The notes below the pieces were generated by a model that worked only from the letters and a program-made list of their open reading frames with translations, ran no database searches and had not been told where the DNA came from. From NCBI GenBank assembly GCA_037179385.1, contig CM074190.1, forward strand, positions 12,978,206 through 13,042,205: DNA of 64,000 nucleotides, read 5' to 3'. Made by a program: the position numbers and the translations under genes. Each line of letters begins with the position of its first letter. Position 1 is the first letter of the stretch. This DNA is from Holothuria scabra. Lineage: Eukaryota; Echinodermata; Holothuroidea; Aspidochirotida; Holothuriidae. Shown here in pieces: positions 44,942 to 57,475 of this stretch.

Positions 44942-46187
44942 AAACTTCTTATGTTGATCTCGTTTAATGTTTAAAAATAGTTAAAACTTGGATGAAAACT
45001 TGGATGCTTACGCAAAGGTTTTGAGCAACAACCCTACGTTTTGCGAGGCGATTCTACCAATTATGAGCAGTGCACACAAATAACCTAAGTTAGACACGTT
45101 AGGCTCTTACTTAACGATAACGTTAGGATTGCTTCTGGATCTACTGTAGGCCGCCGGCATTTTTCATTTGAAAAAAAAAAACATTTTGGAACGTAAATTA
45201 GTTTGAAAGATACGTAGTTAATACATTGAATTGACTAACCATGAACTTCTGCAGCACAATGTATGCTAACGAAACTCCGGTGCCTTTACAATTGCAGCGA
45301 AATGATAGATGTAGGATGCACGGTGAGTGAGAAAGCGGTGTAACGTTAGAGGTTTACTTCATGCTTGCTGGGGGCAAGAATACTTTCTAATATTGGAATC
45401 GAAATCTTACACTTTAAAACCCACAGAATGACGCCTTATGTCGAAAATCATAAATAATCACAACTTTTAATTATTACTTTGTACGACATACACATTTCAT
45501 AACAGTTTTTGCCGCGAACTTTTCCAGTGAAGAGATCGAGCATTGCATGAGATGCGTTTCAACAGACTTTCTTCTGTTCAACATGGGTTACAGGCAAAAT
45601 CTGTAATATTTTACAGAAATTGTGCTCTTGACGAACAGAAATTTTTTACAGTGTAGCTGTCATTCAAAGAGCTAGGCCAATTGATAATTTCGCTTAACCC
45701 TACGAGAATTGTACTTCGGGTGAGAGGATTGGTCCTTCACGAAAAACAACAGGCAATATCAGAAGGAATCTTATCTCGTTACAACACTTTTGTAAGCTTT
45801 TCTATTACCCTTTTTGCTCAAAAGTCAAACAAGCGATATTTTTCGATGCATCTACTCTGAATTTCAGAACTTACATTCTTAAAATTGTTGTTCCAAAGCC
45901 CTTGGAAACCCTATAAACAATACATAAACCCTTCCTTCTCCAATTCCTTTCCATTATAAATACCAGCCTTCTGCTTTGTTTGGTTTACGTTATTGGAGTT
46001 TTAAGTCTCGACATCTATTCCGAGATAAATGTAAATGTGACGGGTAGCAAATTGTCAGGTTTGTCGATCACCCAGGTTAAAAGATGTCCGGGTGGGAGTT
46101 GTCCAGGTAGGAACTGTCAAGAGTGGGAATTGGCAGGTGGTTGACAATTTTCTGGGTGGTATTTTTCCGGCATCCGCCTGGTTGTTT
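44942..46187. other. Intergenic with MITE end fragments
   Basis: No gene. 45600-45655 ends in TTTTTTACAGTG (CACTG-ended family), followed by 45660-45740, a fragment of the TTAA MITE (GGGTGAGAGGATTGGTCC). The same pairing of these two repeats occurs in the arms at 13.85 kb. Confidence 0.45.
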
Positions 46188-46319
46188 GTGTGTATCAGGG
46201 GTGGCGCCAGCGGGGACCCGGGGGGCCATGGCCTCCCCGTCAGGGAACATTGACCCCGGCGTCGGGGAAGGTCGGCGATTACGTCGGGGAGGCTAAAAAA
46301 TAAAAAAAAATATGAATTA

Positions 46320-46392
46320 ATCAATCAATTAATTACTTAATTAATCAATTAATTTAAATTAATTTGAATTGACTAAGTAATTAATTAAAAGA
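46320..46392. repeat. TTAAT/CAAT-rich simple repeat
   Basis: AATTAATCAATCAATTAATTA-type low-complexity sequence inside the hAT. Confidence 0.8.
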
Positions 46393-46679
46393 CCTTAAAG
46401 GACTGAAGTTACCAGGTGGGTGATCTTGAACACATTTATTGTTTTGCAATGCTATTTTAAAGCATATTGGGAATCGAGTTTCGATCACTTATTCTTAGCT
46501 CTGTTATAGACCTACCTCATTCCATGTACCATAATTGTCCTATCTCAGCCCCCATTGGGGAAGGGCGGCATTTTTGGCGGAAGGCCTAATAACGAAGAAC
46601 GAAAATGGCTGAAGTTACTGGATGGATGATCGTGAACTTTTTTTGGTTTGTAACCCTATTTTTAATTTATCGGAGTTAA

Positions 46680-47075
46680 GCCCAGTACACACTACAGCGA
46701 TATCGGATCGGATTACTATCCGATTTCTGTCAGTTTTAGTTATGATCTCTTCCATCCGTTTTCGGAAAGAACCGAAAATTTGCCATCCTGTGTAAATATA
46801 CGATCGGAATGAGAGGAACACGAAAGTCAAATATATACTACTTATTTCGTGACGTCGCATTGTCAAATAGCTTTATCGAACTACGCGTATCCAATAAAAG
46901 TTATCTGTGGATGTGGCGTCACGGAATAATTGGTATAAGTTACTTAGAATTTCGAAGTCTACACTGGGTGGCAAATTTTTGTTTCTTTCCGACCTAATAT
47001 GAAGGAGATATTAATTAACCCTCTCAAAAATCGGAGCGAAATCCGATCCGATATCGTTGTCGTGTGACCTGGCCT
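46680..47075. mobile_element. TTAA-flanked MITE with CGATATCGGATCGGA ends
   Basis: TTAA is at 46676-46679 and 47076-47079. The left end GCCCAGTACACACTACAGCG then ATATCGGATCGGA is matched by the right end TCCGATCCGATATCG then TTGTCGTGTGACCTGGCCT as an imperfect TIR of about 35 bp. It is a different family from the 7567 MITE but has the same target type. It is nested within the hAT and therefore younger. Confidence 0.75.
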
Positions 47076-48805
47076 TTAAGCGGTTTTAATCACTTCTTAC
47101 TAGTTCTGCTATCCCTCCTCCCATCTTCAGTCCGTGCACTCAAGGTCATGTCCCCGTTGGGGAAGACTTCCTTCCCCCTGTTGTTGAGAGAAAATCCAAT
47201 TTCATCGGGGATATTTCATATACAGGCCCACGATAAAAAAATGTGGGCCTGATAACTTCAGTCACCCCAACGATCGTCTTGATTATGCTCACTAGAAGAC
47301 CATATTCTTCAAGGAAATTGACAATTCCAAATTTTCCTTACAAAAACGGACAAGTGGCTTTTCATGTGCAGGCATTACCCAAAGGTCTTTTTCTAAAGTC
47401 CTCCCGACCCTCTGGCAAAGGTCCGTTCGACATGCATTGCCCAATGGTCTGCCATCTGGCCTTTCCCGACAGCCGAATTCTAGAAACGGTAGCGAAAATC
47501 GGCCAGGCCATTTTGGGCCACACATAATGATAAACAGTTGTTTGAATATGTCTCCCCTGAAGTCTGACTGAAAATTCATTGCCATTTTCGGGTGTCTGTG
47601 GTGTTAGTTTTTTAACAATTTTCTTTACGTTTCGCGCCAACTGATGGATAGTGTTTTGGTCGTAAACATTGCTTAACAGAACAATGCATGCTTGCATATA
47701 ATTCTTCGTTTTGGGGCAGTATTACAAAGTGAAAACTTTATTGCGAAAGAAAGCTCAAAATAATGACTATATCGGTACTTTGTTTCTAGTTACCAGCCCG
47801 GCCGCGGAAAAGCCTTTTCCTGCTTTCTGGAGGTTCTTAATTTTTCAGAAATATCTGTGCGCTCTACTTGCAGTTTCTCGGGCAATATTATATTTTTCGG
47901 ACAAAAGAAAAACAAATCAATTCTGTCCTCTTCCAAACTGAAACACTCCCGTCGGCCTATGTCAGGACTTCAAATATATGGGAAGCCAAACTTTTTCCAC
48001 GGGAAAATTTTCCAATATGGTCAGAGGGCATTAATCTACCTGATGATATTCAGTAACCCCAACAAAGCTGTACAAAACTGCAGATTACCCCCTACTTGAT
48101 TTTTCTTATAAGAAGGTCAAATTCTTCTATAAAAATACCAACATCTGTCATAATATAAGTTTCAGATTGTTGAAAGTGGCAAAATTTTCTAATTTTGATG
48201 GATACTCAGTACAACAAATAACGAAGACAACTTTGTAAATTACCCCGACATTCTACCTAATTTTGCTCTTGAAAGGCATATCACTTAATAAGGAACCCAA
48301 TTTTTTTTTAGTAATAACTTTACCGAAAACCAAATTTTCTTATATTAAATTCCAAAATTTCTGCAATAAAATGAGCTCTTGATTTTCAAATCTTGGTTCA
48401 AAAAAGGATAAAAAACTTTTCGGCAAACTTTAAGTTTCGTCTTGAGACCTTATTACGTAGGGCAAGAACGATTAAATGCATTACCCCAACAGAATTTCAG
48501 CTGTCGCCTGTGAAACGTTTTTGAATTTGTTCATATCAAGGATAGATTCTTCAATAACTACCCTCAATTTTCAATTTTCATTACAAAAGCCAGATTTCTT
48601 TCAAAAAATAAACTCCAGGTTTTTAAGTGTTTGTTTAAAAAAAGGCCGAAAATTTCGGCGCGCTGCGCGAGCTTCAAATTCTTTCAAGTTACGTCCCACC
48701 GGGACTAACCCATCGCCTTTGTCGGGGCCTTGAACTGCTGGCCCCCACCGTCGGGGAGCTTGGCCCCCCTGTCGGGCAAATCCTGGCGCCACCCCTGGTG
48801 TGTAT

Positions 48806-49146
48806 GTGCATATACATGTGCACTTGCGTTCGTATGGGTGGATTGCGTATAGACAATACCCGTTCAGGACATGATCTGGGGTCGACTAGCTTTTGGAAAC
48901 TTTCTGTTCACCAATACAGAAAAAATGCGTTTTAATGTGCCGCAGAGTAAAGTTCATACCCCTATTTTTGTTCGAGTTGGCTATAGACACTTACACTTGT
49001 GAAACGAAACGAAACAAGGGAACTCCGTACACTACGGTGAAATTTTCTTGTGTATCCCACCCGTTACCCAACAATTCGATGTAGCAACAACTTAATGAAC
49101 TCGAATAACTCTCTCTCCCTCTCTCTCTCTTCATACATTTATACAG
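48806..49146. other. Intergenic, short (CT)n tract
   Basis: CTCTCTCCCTCTCTCTCTCT at 49109-49130. No gene. Confidence 0.5.
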
Positions 49147-50098
49147 GTAAGGAGAATTAGTACTGTTTGGGTTAAGAGAATAGGGCCTTTAAAGATTTAA
49201 ATCAGTTTTGTCTATTGTATGAAAGTTCCACTTTTCTACGTGCATGTTCTTTTTATATAGGACATGATAACCTCTGTCTTTTTCTTTGTTTCTTCCTTTC
49301 AAGATCGACTTTTGTCGATGGTCTGGGACAAGCTCCCTTCAACATTTTATCAGCGATAAGAATATCTTGGTGCCGAATTTAAAGATAAGAGAACATACGA
49401 TTTTTAAAAACAATCAATCAAATGTTTTGTGGGGAGTTTAAAGTGGGCGTGGCCAATGGCATCTCCAGTTTAAGTGGCAGAGAGGTAATTTTCAACGGTG
49501 ACTGCTCCACAATGAACTGAGAAGCTATTGGAGAATCTTCAAGACAAGCCGACGAATCGCGAACCGACGCCTGGGCCTGATTACCCCCTTAAGATATTTG
49601 TCTTTAATATGATGGTTTTGACCTAACTATGGGCCATTTTGGAAAAAATCCAGCTCACTCGAACTTATGAATTTTTCATGATGATCACAAATATAAATTA
49701 GTAAAAACCAATTTACTGAGGGTGATAGTGTGTGGGGGACCGGAAACAGCAAGAGCTGTGATGAAATTGATTTGGGGGAGTGGTTTAGTCCAGGTGTCTT
49801 ATACAGGAAGTTAGAAGGAGATGATTCCACCAACATTTTAATAATATAATTATATAACACGCAGCATTGTGAAATCCAATACATAGTTTAGGGTTGAGGA
49901 TTTTGATTTCAAAGACCAGAGTGCATGTAGTGATACACATTGCTACTTTCAATGAACCCTTATTTCAGAGTTTCAAGTCACAATAGTGAAGTGCGTAGGG
50001 GACTACCATATTTTGGAAGTAGGTTTAATTTTACAGTTCTTGGAGGCAAATTTGTTTTGTTATGGATCAACACCCTGTTGGGACTCCCTTCCTACGTT
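49147..50098. repeat. Third copy of the inverted-repeat inner edge
   Basis: Direct-orientation match to 14007-14951, about 95 percent by eye. It shows that the arm's inner end and the 645 bp beyond it form one repeat unit whose end is ...CCCTGTTGGGACTCCCTTCC. The junction at 50098 therefore marks a natural boundary, which in the left copy is where the PLE fragment joins. Confidence 0.8.
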
Positions 50099-51142
50099 GT
50101 CAGGAAGAAAACGTAACCCTAACTTAGTGTTTTCAAAATGGTCTAAGGTTTACTTTTATTGGTTTTTAGTGTTATAAACCAAAAGGTAACAGTAAGTAAA
50201 TAAATATTATCCGCAATATTGAAGTAGCAGGTTTGCTACGTCACAAACTGTCCGTCAATTAGCTTAATTTTTGCATTCCCTTGCCCGTGATTTCCCCAGT
50301 TACGGACCAAAGGGAATTTGCGAGGTTACGGGCTGCAAAACGTGTTTTTACTGGTGCATGTGTTTGAGCTTGTCCGTAAATTTTATTTGGCGTGATTTTA
50401 CCAACTTGACCAATTTCTGGGACAAGAAAAAGTTGGCCGATAAATAATGGAACAAACAGGCTAACAACCCTGTCATCGGCTACAAAGCCTGGAAAGAGAG
50501 AGTGGGAGGGAGAGGAAGGGCTGTTCCTCAGTGTCTTCTCTTACTAGATCGGATCCCTTCCTCAGAAATATAACGTTTGAACCTTAGTTTCCACTTTAAA
50601 CGAGCCGATTTCGAAATAAACCACCCGATGCCGGACTCGATGATGAGATGCGAAACGTATAGAAATCCTTCTTTTCATTTGATAAATTTGTACAGGCCTT
50701 CAGTTTGAAGAAATCTCTCAAAGAAAGCGTCTCAATGCTATTGGTAAGATTTGTACCATTTACTTTATGTAAAATGTAAATATGTCTTTAACAGCTAATT
50801 GGGAGTGTTGCTCTGTTACTTTTCTATGGGATATAGCTGCAAAAACCAACGTTACTAAGTTCAATACTGGCAAAGGTGTGTATTCAGTGTTTACCCTCTT
50901 ATACGTTCCATTTATAACAGAAGGCTGAAATGAGCGATAACAACAGTTAAAACTGTGAAAACCTAACCAGAGTACAAACTCGTTAAGAGGCAATTTCGTC
51001 ATCGCATATCGCCATTAGTAAACGTTTTCAACTGCACTCTTCATTGCATACCAGGACAGTTTTGTAAAATTGTGTATATTGAAATATTTTACTTTAGGAA
51101 TTCGGTACTTACATGTTTCTCATTTTGCTGGGTACCAAGTTA
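50099..51142. other. Intergenic, no feature recognised
   Basis: No convincing gene, RNA or repeat. Confidence 0.35.
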
Positions 51143-51320
51143 TTAGGGAGCTTTAGATTTCACGACGCGGACCTCATCTACAACGATATGACGTCATTTG
51201 TACCTATGCCATTTCGAACCCAACGCGCTACACACAATTGCTAAATGACAAGGGAAATGTAGGTTGCGGCGTCACTACGTTGTAGTTGACGTCCGCGTCG
51301 TGAAATCTAAAGCTCACTAA
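51143..51320. mobile_element. 178-bp palindromic MITE
   Basis: TTAGGGAGCTTTAGATTTCA then CGACGCGGAC at the left is complementary to GTCCGCGTCG then TGAAATCTAAAGCTCACTAA at the right, over about 30 bp and continuing through a CTACAACG/CGTTGTAG pair. No ORF. The superfamily is unresolved. Confidence 0.75.
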
Positions 51321-52188
51321 TGTTGACTACCGGTGAAGAGGCGGTGTGTGCAAGCGTGCCAATCCTGGCTATTTAAGGGAATTAAACGGGTAGTACCGTA
51401 TGTCTCCTACTCTTCTGAGTGTCTTGAGGCATGATAAAACATACAAAATGTTTTATCATAAATGGCACCAACTGTCATTATGCTTGGTGCTGAGCATAAG
51501 CAATTTCGTAAGGGAAACAAGCCGATACGCTACAACTGGCAAAATATCATGGACGGCCCGACTTAAATCAATCAGGGAGCTGCAACAGAACAGGGCCGTC
51601 AAAACCCCTTTTAAGTAAATAACAAACTCAAAGAAGCCGAAAAAGTAATCTAAGATGTGATTGCATTTTGCAAATACAGGGCAGTAATGTATTTTGTAGA
51701 CTTGTTCTTTGCTAATCATAAATAAATAAGGTAATACATCACCAAACAAGCTAAATACATCAAACACTTCTCTATAAAGCCTACACAATACACCAATTGT
51801 AACATTTTTCTATTTGTCAATTTAATGCAGAATGTCTCAAACACTTATCCTTTAAGACCAGTATTTTTGTTCCACAAACTTGCGTTAAAGGGAAACGATG
51901 CGTTCTTTTACAAAATCCATATCTTAAAAACCAATATTGTGAGACTCATAGCGCTAGATTATTCAAAATATGACACAATAGTAGCCTTTCAGACATGTGT
52001 TGCTCAAGAACTTTCCTTTTCTCGAACTTTCGAATATTCAATCGATGAAATTTTCGTAAGTGTTTCTAAAATGTTAAGGAAGAATTTACTTGCTTGGGTT
52101 TATCGGTGATGATTAGTTTTAAAATAAATAAAAGTTTTTCCTTTGTATGCAGTGTTTTCTTTACATGTATTTTCTAGGAATATGGAAG
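51321..52188. other. Intergenic, no feature recognised
   Basis: Several short frames on both strands, none with family resemblance or splice support. It might be decayed LTR-element body downstream of the gag-like start. Confidence 0.3.
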
Positions 52189-52440
52189 TTAAGGACAGGT
52201 TTCTGTTTTCATACGGAGATTTACATACAACATCAACCCCATTATACGTATTAATCGTTGGTTTCGCTTATATTTAAAAAGAATAGGAGAAGCAACATAT
52301 TTCTTAATCTCGTTCTTCCGCATCAATGGCTGTAATTCTATTTCATAATGTTTTGCGACTTTCAAAATCTCAGACTTTTTCAGTGAGTCTAGCTCCTGAA
52401 TTGAGGGGCTAGCCACGAATTCATCTAAGTTACACGGCAT
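52189..52440 (-). pseudogene. gag-like N-terminal fragment of an LTR retrotransposon
   Basis: The minus-strand frame begins MPCNLDEFVASPSIQELDSL, then a K/E-rich helix and a second helix ending MRKNEIKKYV. This SAP-like helix-turn-helix start (..F..SPS...L..L.K.E....A.HYEI......K.EI) is typical of the N-terminus of gag-like proteins of Gypsy-type elements in marine animals. After about 50 residues the resemblance ends and the frame stops at 83, so it is a truncated remnant. It lies 165 bp downstream of a possible LTR and primer-binding region. Confidence 0.5.
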
Positions 52441-52579
52441 TTCGAAGTCTCAAGCACTCAACAAACAACTAAGAAGTCTGGATTAATACAGTTGTTTACT
52501 ACAAAATTTCTCGAATTTTCTACTTTTGTATTATCCCCAGAGTTTGGCTTCCACTTCTAGACCCCTTTAATTTGTTCGT

Positions 52580-53337
52580 TTCCCGGATAGTAGGCCCCCA
52601 ATTTCTGTTACGTATGGTTTATGGTTTGGTTGCAGTCAAACCAAGGACAGAAAAAATTACAGAAGAGCGAGATTAAAACCAACTATTTAATTATTATTTA
52701 CTCCTTATCTTCTTAGATTTTACAATAGTTACCGTTACGCCTAGATAAACTCACTTTAAAGCTTGACCGTGTGCAATACGTATCGTACTCGTAGGAATCG
52801 TTTTCTTGTGGGCAAGATGGCGAGACTTCGTTAGGCCAGGCAGTATAATAAATGACCGTAAATATCGCGTACCCCTAGAAATGGGATATCATACAAATTT
52901 CACAATATCGCAGTAGTAACACAAAAGCCTAGCCATTTGATCGTTAAATATCAAAAACGTGACATTTTGAATCAAAATAAATCCATTTTGAGTTCAATTT
53001 CGCTTTAATTTCGTTCAGGACTTGGAAAAATGTTACCTCATTTTCTACGACGATATTTTTTTTTGAAAAGCTGTAGAACCAGTGTCACAAATCTGTAGTA
53101 TTCTTGGTCACACGATCTTATCGTGACAGAAAACTTTGATGGTCTGTTTATTAACCCGTTGTGCATGTTTATATGTATCAGTTTTGAGAAGCAGAGTGAT
53201 GTAAAGTCTTTTTTTAGTTATTATGGCAAAGGGTCAAAAACATTGGTCTTAAAGTTTGAGGTTGGGTGTTATCCGGTGCAATCGACATACTGTACATTCC
53301 AATCATTTATCCCGTCCTTAGGACATCTATAATAACA
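52580..53337 (-). repeat. Possible 5' LTR and primer-binding-like site
   Basis: The segment 52606-53337 begins TGTTA and ends TAACA (TG...CA with a 5-bp terminal inverted repeat). On the minus strand it is followed after 5 nt by TGGGGGCCTACTATCCGGG, which resembles a tRNA-complementary primer site with three extra bases. The gag-like frame starts 140 nt further on. No second LTR is in the window, so the call rests on position and termini only. Confidence 0.35.
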
Positions 53338-53938
53338 CTGATGTTGATAAATTATTTCTTGGGCATTAACGATCTGTAATACTGTTTTCACTGTTACTTG
53401 GTGCTATTTTGGGGGCATAAACGAAGAAAAATTTCACCAGGCCTGTAGTCTAAAATGAATCATGGAAAACAGTCATCAAAAATTTGTCACCAAGAACTCA
53501 TTTTTAAGTAATCAGTTTTAACTCATTTAAAGACTGAGAAATTGCCAAAACACAATTTTTGGCAACATCTGACAAATGTAGTATCTGACATTACTCCCAC
53601 AAAGGACGCCATCAGTAAAATTAAGGGTGAGCCAAACTTAGGGACATAAAACAGCATTAAGTTGTGACAATAGGGGCAAACTTCAATCAACCATTATTTC
53701 CTTCATTTCTATCTAACTAAAGCATGTTTCATATCAAAATAAAGCAAACGAATGATAGTTTGTCCTGGTTATAAGATTTTTTGACTCAAAGGGTGAGTTG
53801 ACTATGATGTTTACAAAATAGTGCCCGAATACGCGAAACTTTCACATTACCATGCTACTGTAGACGGTGATTTTCCAACGGCAGCGGTCTCCGCACAGCG
53901 TCTCTGTCTTGGTTCTTTCGGTGTGGCTCTCACCCGAA
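53338..53938. other. Intergenic, no feature recognised
   Basis: No gene or repeat recognised. Confidence 0.35.
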
Positions 53939-56900
53939 TAGACCAGGCGGTCAAGGGGGGGGGGGGGGGGGGTATCGTCACCCGAAAGCGAAATTTATGA
54001 GACCAAGTGGATTTGGTCAATTTTGGGTCGCTGATTCCGAAAATTGAGGGTATACGGGCCATATCCGGGCTTTTCTGCTCCATTTTGACGTTTAAAGTTC
54101 AAAGGGCGCCCTCTACTTATCAAAAATCTCGTTTTCTCTATGTATTTACGGTCAAGTCATTAACTGATGTGAGATTTGGTTCTAATATACTGTAAATATA
54201 ATGTCGACTGATAAATGCGGGGAAATATTAGTATTTATATTAATATGCTAATTAGACAAGGTTAAAGGTCACGTTATAATGTTAGCAAAGAAATAGGCCG
54301 AGGGTTTGAGTCATAGGAAATTACATCAAAAAAGACCTGCCTTGCACCCTACAAACACAATAGATACTCTTTTTAGAGCAAGTGGCAGGGTTGGCGCTAT
54401 ATGACGACCCCCCTGCCTCCCCACTTGGGAACAATGGACCCCTTTTGAAAAATTAAATTGTATAAGTGTAATGCCGACAACTAGGGCTGTGTCGGTGGTC
54501 GCCCGATCGTGGTTTGTAAGTTGGCTTCTTTCTCCAGTTATTAATTATATACAATATATACCATTGTAGTTATGGGGAACAAATATAGTATCAGTGATGT
54601 CCAATCAAGGCTTGACATAAATTTAAATCATTTGGAGAGAACATTTAAAGTAATTTCATTTTCCGAGTCTTAATCGGCACGTTTCGAAGAGTCGGTCTCC
54701 GCTCTATGGCATAGGGAGGAATATGTGCATTCACATGGATGTGTACGAAGGCGTGATCGAGGGAATAGCTCAACTGCCTGTGTGCCCAGCATAGGCTCAG
54801 GGGCGAATTTTTAAGCGCGCGATTATTCATTTAAGTGGGTCATTTGCAGGGATGGTGTTATCTGGAGCCGATAGTTCGGATTTACTTGGGAAGTCTCGAT
54901 CTCTTGTGGGACAGTGGTATTACTACTTCGGCTAGCATTGTAAAGGGAAATACACGAAAAAATAAATGTAAAAATTCGCAAGATCTATGCTTTCAAATTA
55001 TAACATGTGCAATTTATGTCATAGCCTTCAATTTGCTATCCGCCTCTCACTCAAGTCCCCCATGGAAAAATCCCACTGTCATCTGTTCCCCCTTTTTAGT
55101 CAAATTAAAGCGACAGAAATGACATTTTGAAGCAGACCAAAATGCTCTTAGCAGAAATGTGTGCATACGTGTATGGAGGGGAGAGGGCTATAGACACGTC
55201 TCGAAAATCACCCAACTACGTTGCCTGCTCAATCGGCAGATTTGGAGAAGACTTTAACGAAAGGGAGGGGAAGGGAGTAGAGATCACCCACGAATTTTGA
55301 AGCAATTCTACCCCAATAGCCTAGAGTAATCTGGTAATACATCAATAATATTGATATTAATTAATATTTAAAGGTGCGATTGTGATAGAATATCTCATTG
55401 ATTTATAACAAAGTCTTACGTGTATTTCATATGAGGGCATAGGAGTGTGAGACGAGAAAAACCCCGTTATTTAGGGAATAAATTCCAAATTTTGGGTAGC
55501 GAAAATTAAGTTGTGGTCAGAAGTCCATCTGGCCGAGTAAACTTGAAGCCAAAGTTGAAGAAGTAGCCTATGAAACATGCTTGCCATATAAGTTTCCTAT
55601 CCAAACATGAGATGATGGAGTAAAAGTTCGCTTGACCTTTCTTTCAGGGACCAAATAGAATACTTGGCTTTCATGGAACAATGACAGAAAGTACCACAAG
55701 GGCCACGCAAACTGCAAAAGCGCTTGATACTTTATGATTTACTTAGCTAAACGTGACAATTTGTATACATACATTATATATATTTTCCGGAACATGGCTT
55801 TCCGAAGTAGTAATCACTGTCCCACAAGGGATCGAGATTTCCAAAGTTATTCCGAACTTCCGGCCCAGGTTACACCACCCCTGAAAGTGAGCCACCTGGA
55901 TGAATAGTCGCGCACTTTAAAATTCTCTCCTGAGCCTATTCTGAGCCCACGTACCGGGAAGTTGAGCAATTCCTCGACCACGCCTTCGTACACATCCACT
56001 GTGAATGGCACTTTTATGCACATATTCATCCCTATGCCATAGAGCGGGAACCGATTCTGAGAACCTGCCGACTAAGGCTCGGTAAATGAAATCACTTTAA
56101 TGTTCTCTCCGAAAGATGTCATAGAATATATGTCAAGGGAATATGCCCCAGATAAAGCGTCATTTTATGTCACACAGACGCGGTTTACGACAAAATTATA
56201 GACCCAAATAACACCAACTCTTTTCCTCCTGCTACCTATGATAAGCAAAAACGCGTTTAGCCGTTTCGATATATTTGTGGTAAGAAGTATTAATCCTTTA
56301 AATTATAAATTTGGGGTGAAAAGCAAATTTTTGCTTAAAGACATTAATTAAAGTAAATAAATGTTTTACGACAAAATTAAAAGGTGTGCCCAGTGAAAAA
56401 AGTATTCACTGTGTGTGTAATAGCATGGATATCACAGATCTTAATTTGCCAGACCTTAAATCACAACCCCGAGCACAACATGATTAAGCGAAAAATGAAC
56501 AATAAAAAACGCCCATACACTTTAACGCATTTGTGAGGTTAATAATCGAAACTTTTCGATATGACTAGTACTACATCTGTCCCCCACAACTAAAATTGTA
56601 TATATTGTATATAATTAATAACTGGAGAAAGAAGTCAACTCACAAACCACGATCGTGCGATGACCAACACAACCCTAGTTGTCGGCATTACACTTAAGCA
56701 ACTTAAGTCTTCAAAAGGGTTCCATTGTTCCCAGATGAGGAGGGGGGGGGTGAGTTGTCAGATAGCGCCAACCCTGCCTCTTGTTCTAAAATGAGTATCT
56801 ATGGTGTTTGTAGGGTGTAAGTCAGGTCTATTAGGATGTAGTTTTCCATGACTCGGCCTATTTCTCTGCTAACATTATAACTTGACCTTTAACCTTATCT

Positions 56901-57205
56901 AATTAGCATATTAATATGAATACTGATATTTCCCCGCATTTATCAGTTGACATTATATTTACAGAATATAAGAACCTAATCTCACATCAGTTAATGACAG
57001 GACCGTAAATATATGGAGAAAACGAGATTTTTGATAAATAGAGGGCGACCTTTGAACTTTAAACGTCAAAATGGCGCAGAAAAGCCCGCATATGGCCCGT
57101 ATACTCTCGATTTTCGGAATCAGCGACCCAAAATTGACCAAATCCACTTGGTCTCGTAAATTTCTGACGATACGAACCCCCCCCCTCCTTTCTCCGCCTG
57201 GTCTA
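53939..57205. mobile_element. 3.3-kb element with long inverted-repeat arms
   Basis: The outer ends TAGACCAGGCGG (53939-53950) and CCGCCTGGTCTA (57194-57205) are exact complements, and each is followed inward by a homopolymer (18 G at 53955-53972, 9 C at 57177-57185). The arms 53939-54932 and 55802-57205 are imperfect complements. The right arm has about 400 bp (56111-56570) that the left lacks. The unique centre is about 870 bp. No transposase. The paired frames (MEQKSPDMARIPSIFGISDP and MAQKSPHMARILSIFGISDP) are mirror readings of the arms. Its form is foldback-like. Confidence 0.7.
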
Positions 57206-57475
57206 GAACAGCGTTCGAAACTGGTTTTATATGGGCCAGCTTTTCTTGTCCAGTATATTCGGGATCAATCGAACAATTCCTTGAAATCTGGTGGCTACAT
57301 TCCAGACCCCACACGTTGTTTCTCACAAAGTCACTGAGAGGAAGCATTGAACAAAATATTTCCCGCTTGCCTCGCCGAATCCAACCGGGTGTTCCAGTAT
57401 GCGAGCCGTCTTGTAACAAAGGTAACTACACGAAACTAATGGGGGCAGTGTCTGGGTTTGTTTTACGGATTAGAG
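57206..57475. other. Intergenic, no feature recognised
   Basis: No gene or repeat recognised. Confidence 0.35.

Larger units (their letters stand above)
46188..48805. mobile_element. Complete non-autonomous hAT element with perfect 8-bp TSD
   Basis: TSD GTGTGTAT is at 46188-46195 and again at 48798-48805. The element (46196-48797, 2602 bp) has perfect 15-bp TIRs CAGGGGTGGCGCCAG / CTGGCGCCACCCCTG. Termini contain CCCCGTCGGGG-type repeats (46238-46290 and 48710-48780). There is no transposase frame. A TTAA MITE is nested at 46680-47075, and two weak copies of the CGCGCCAACTGATGG module lie at 47635-47890, linking it to the 34.5-kb hAT group. Confidence 0.9.
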
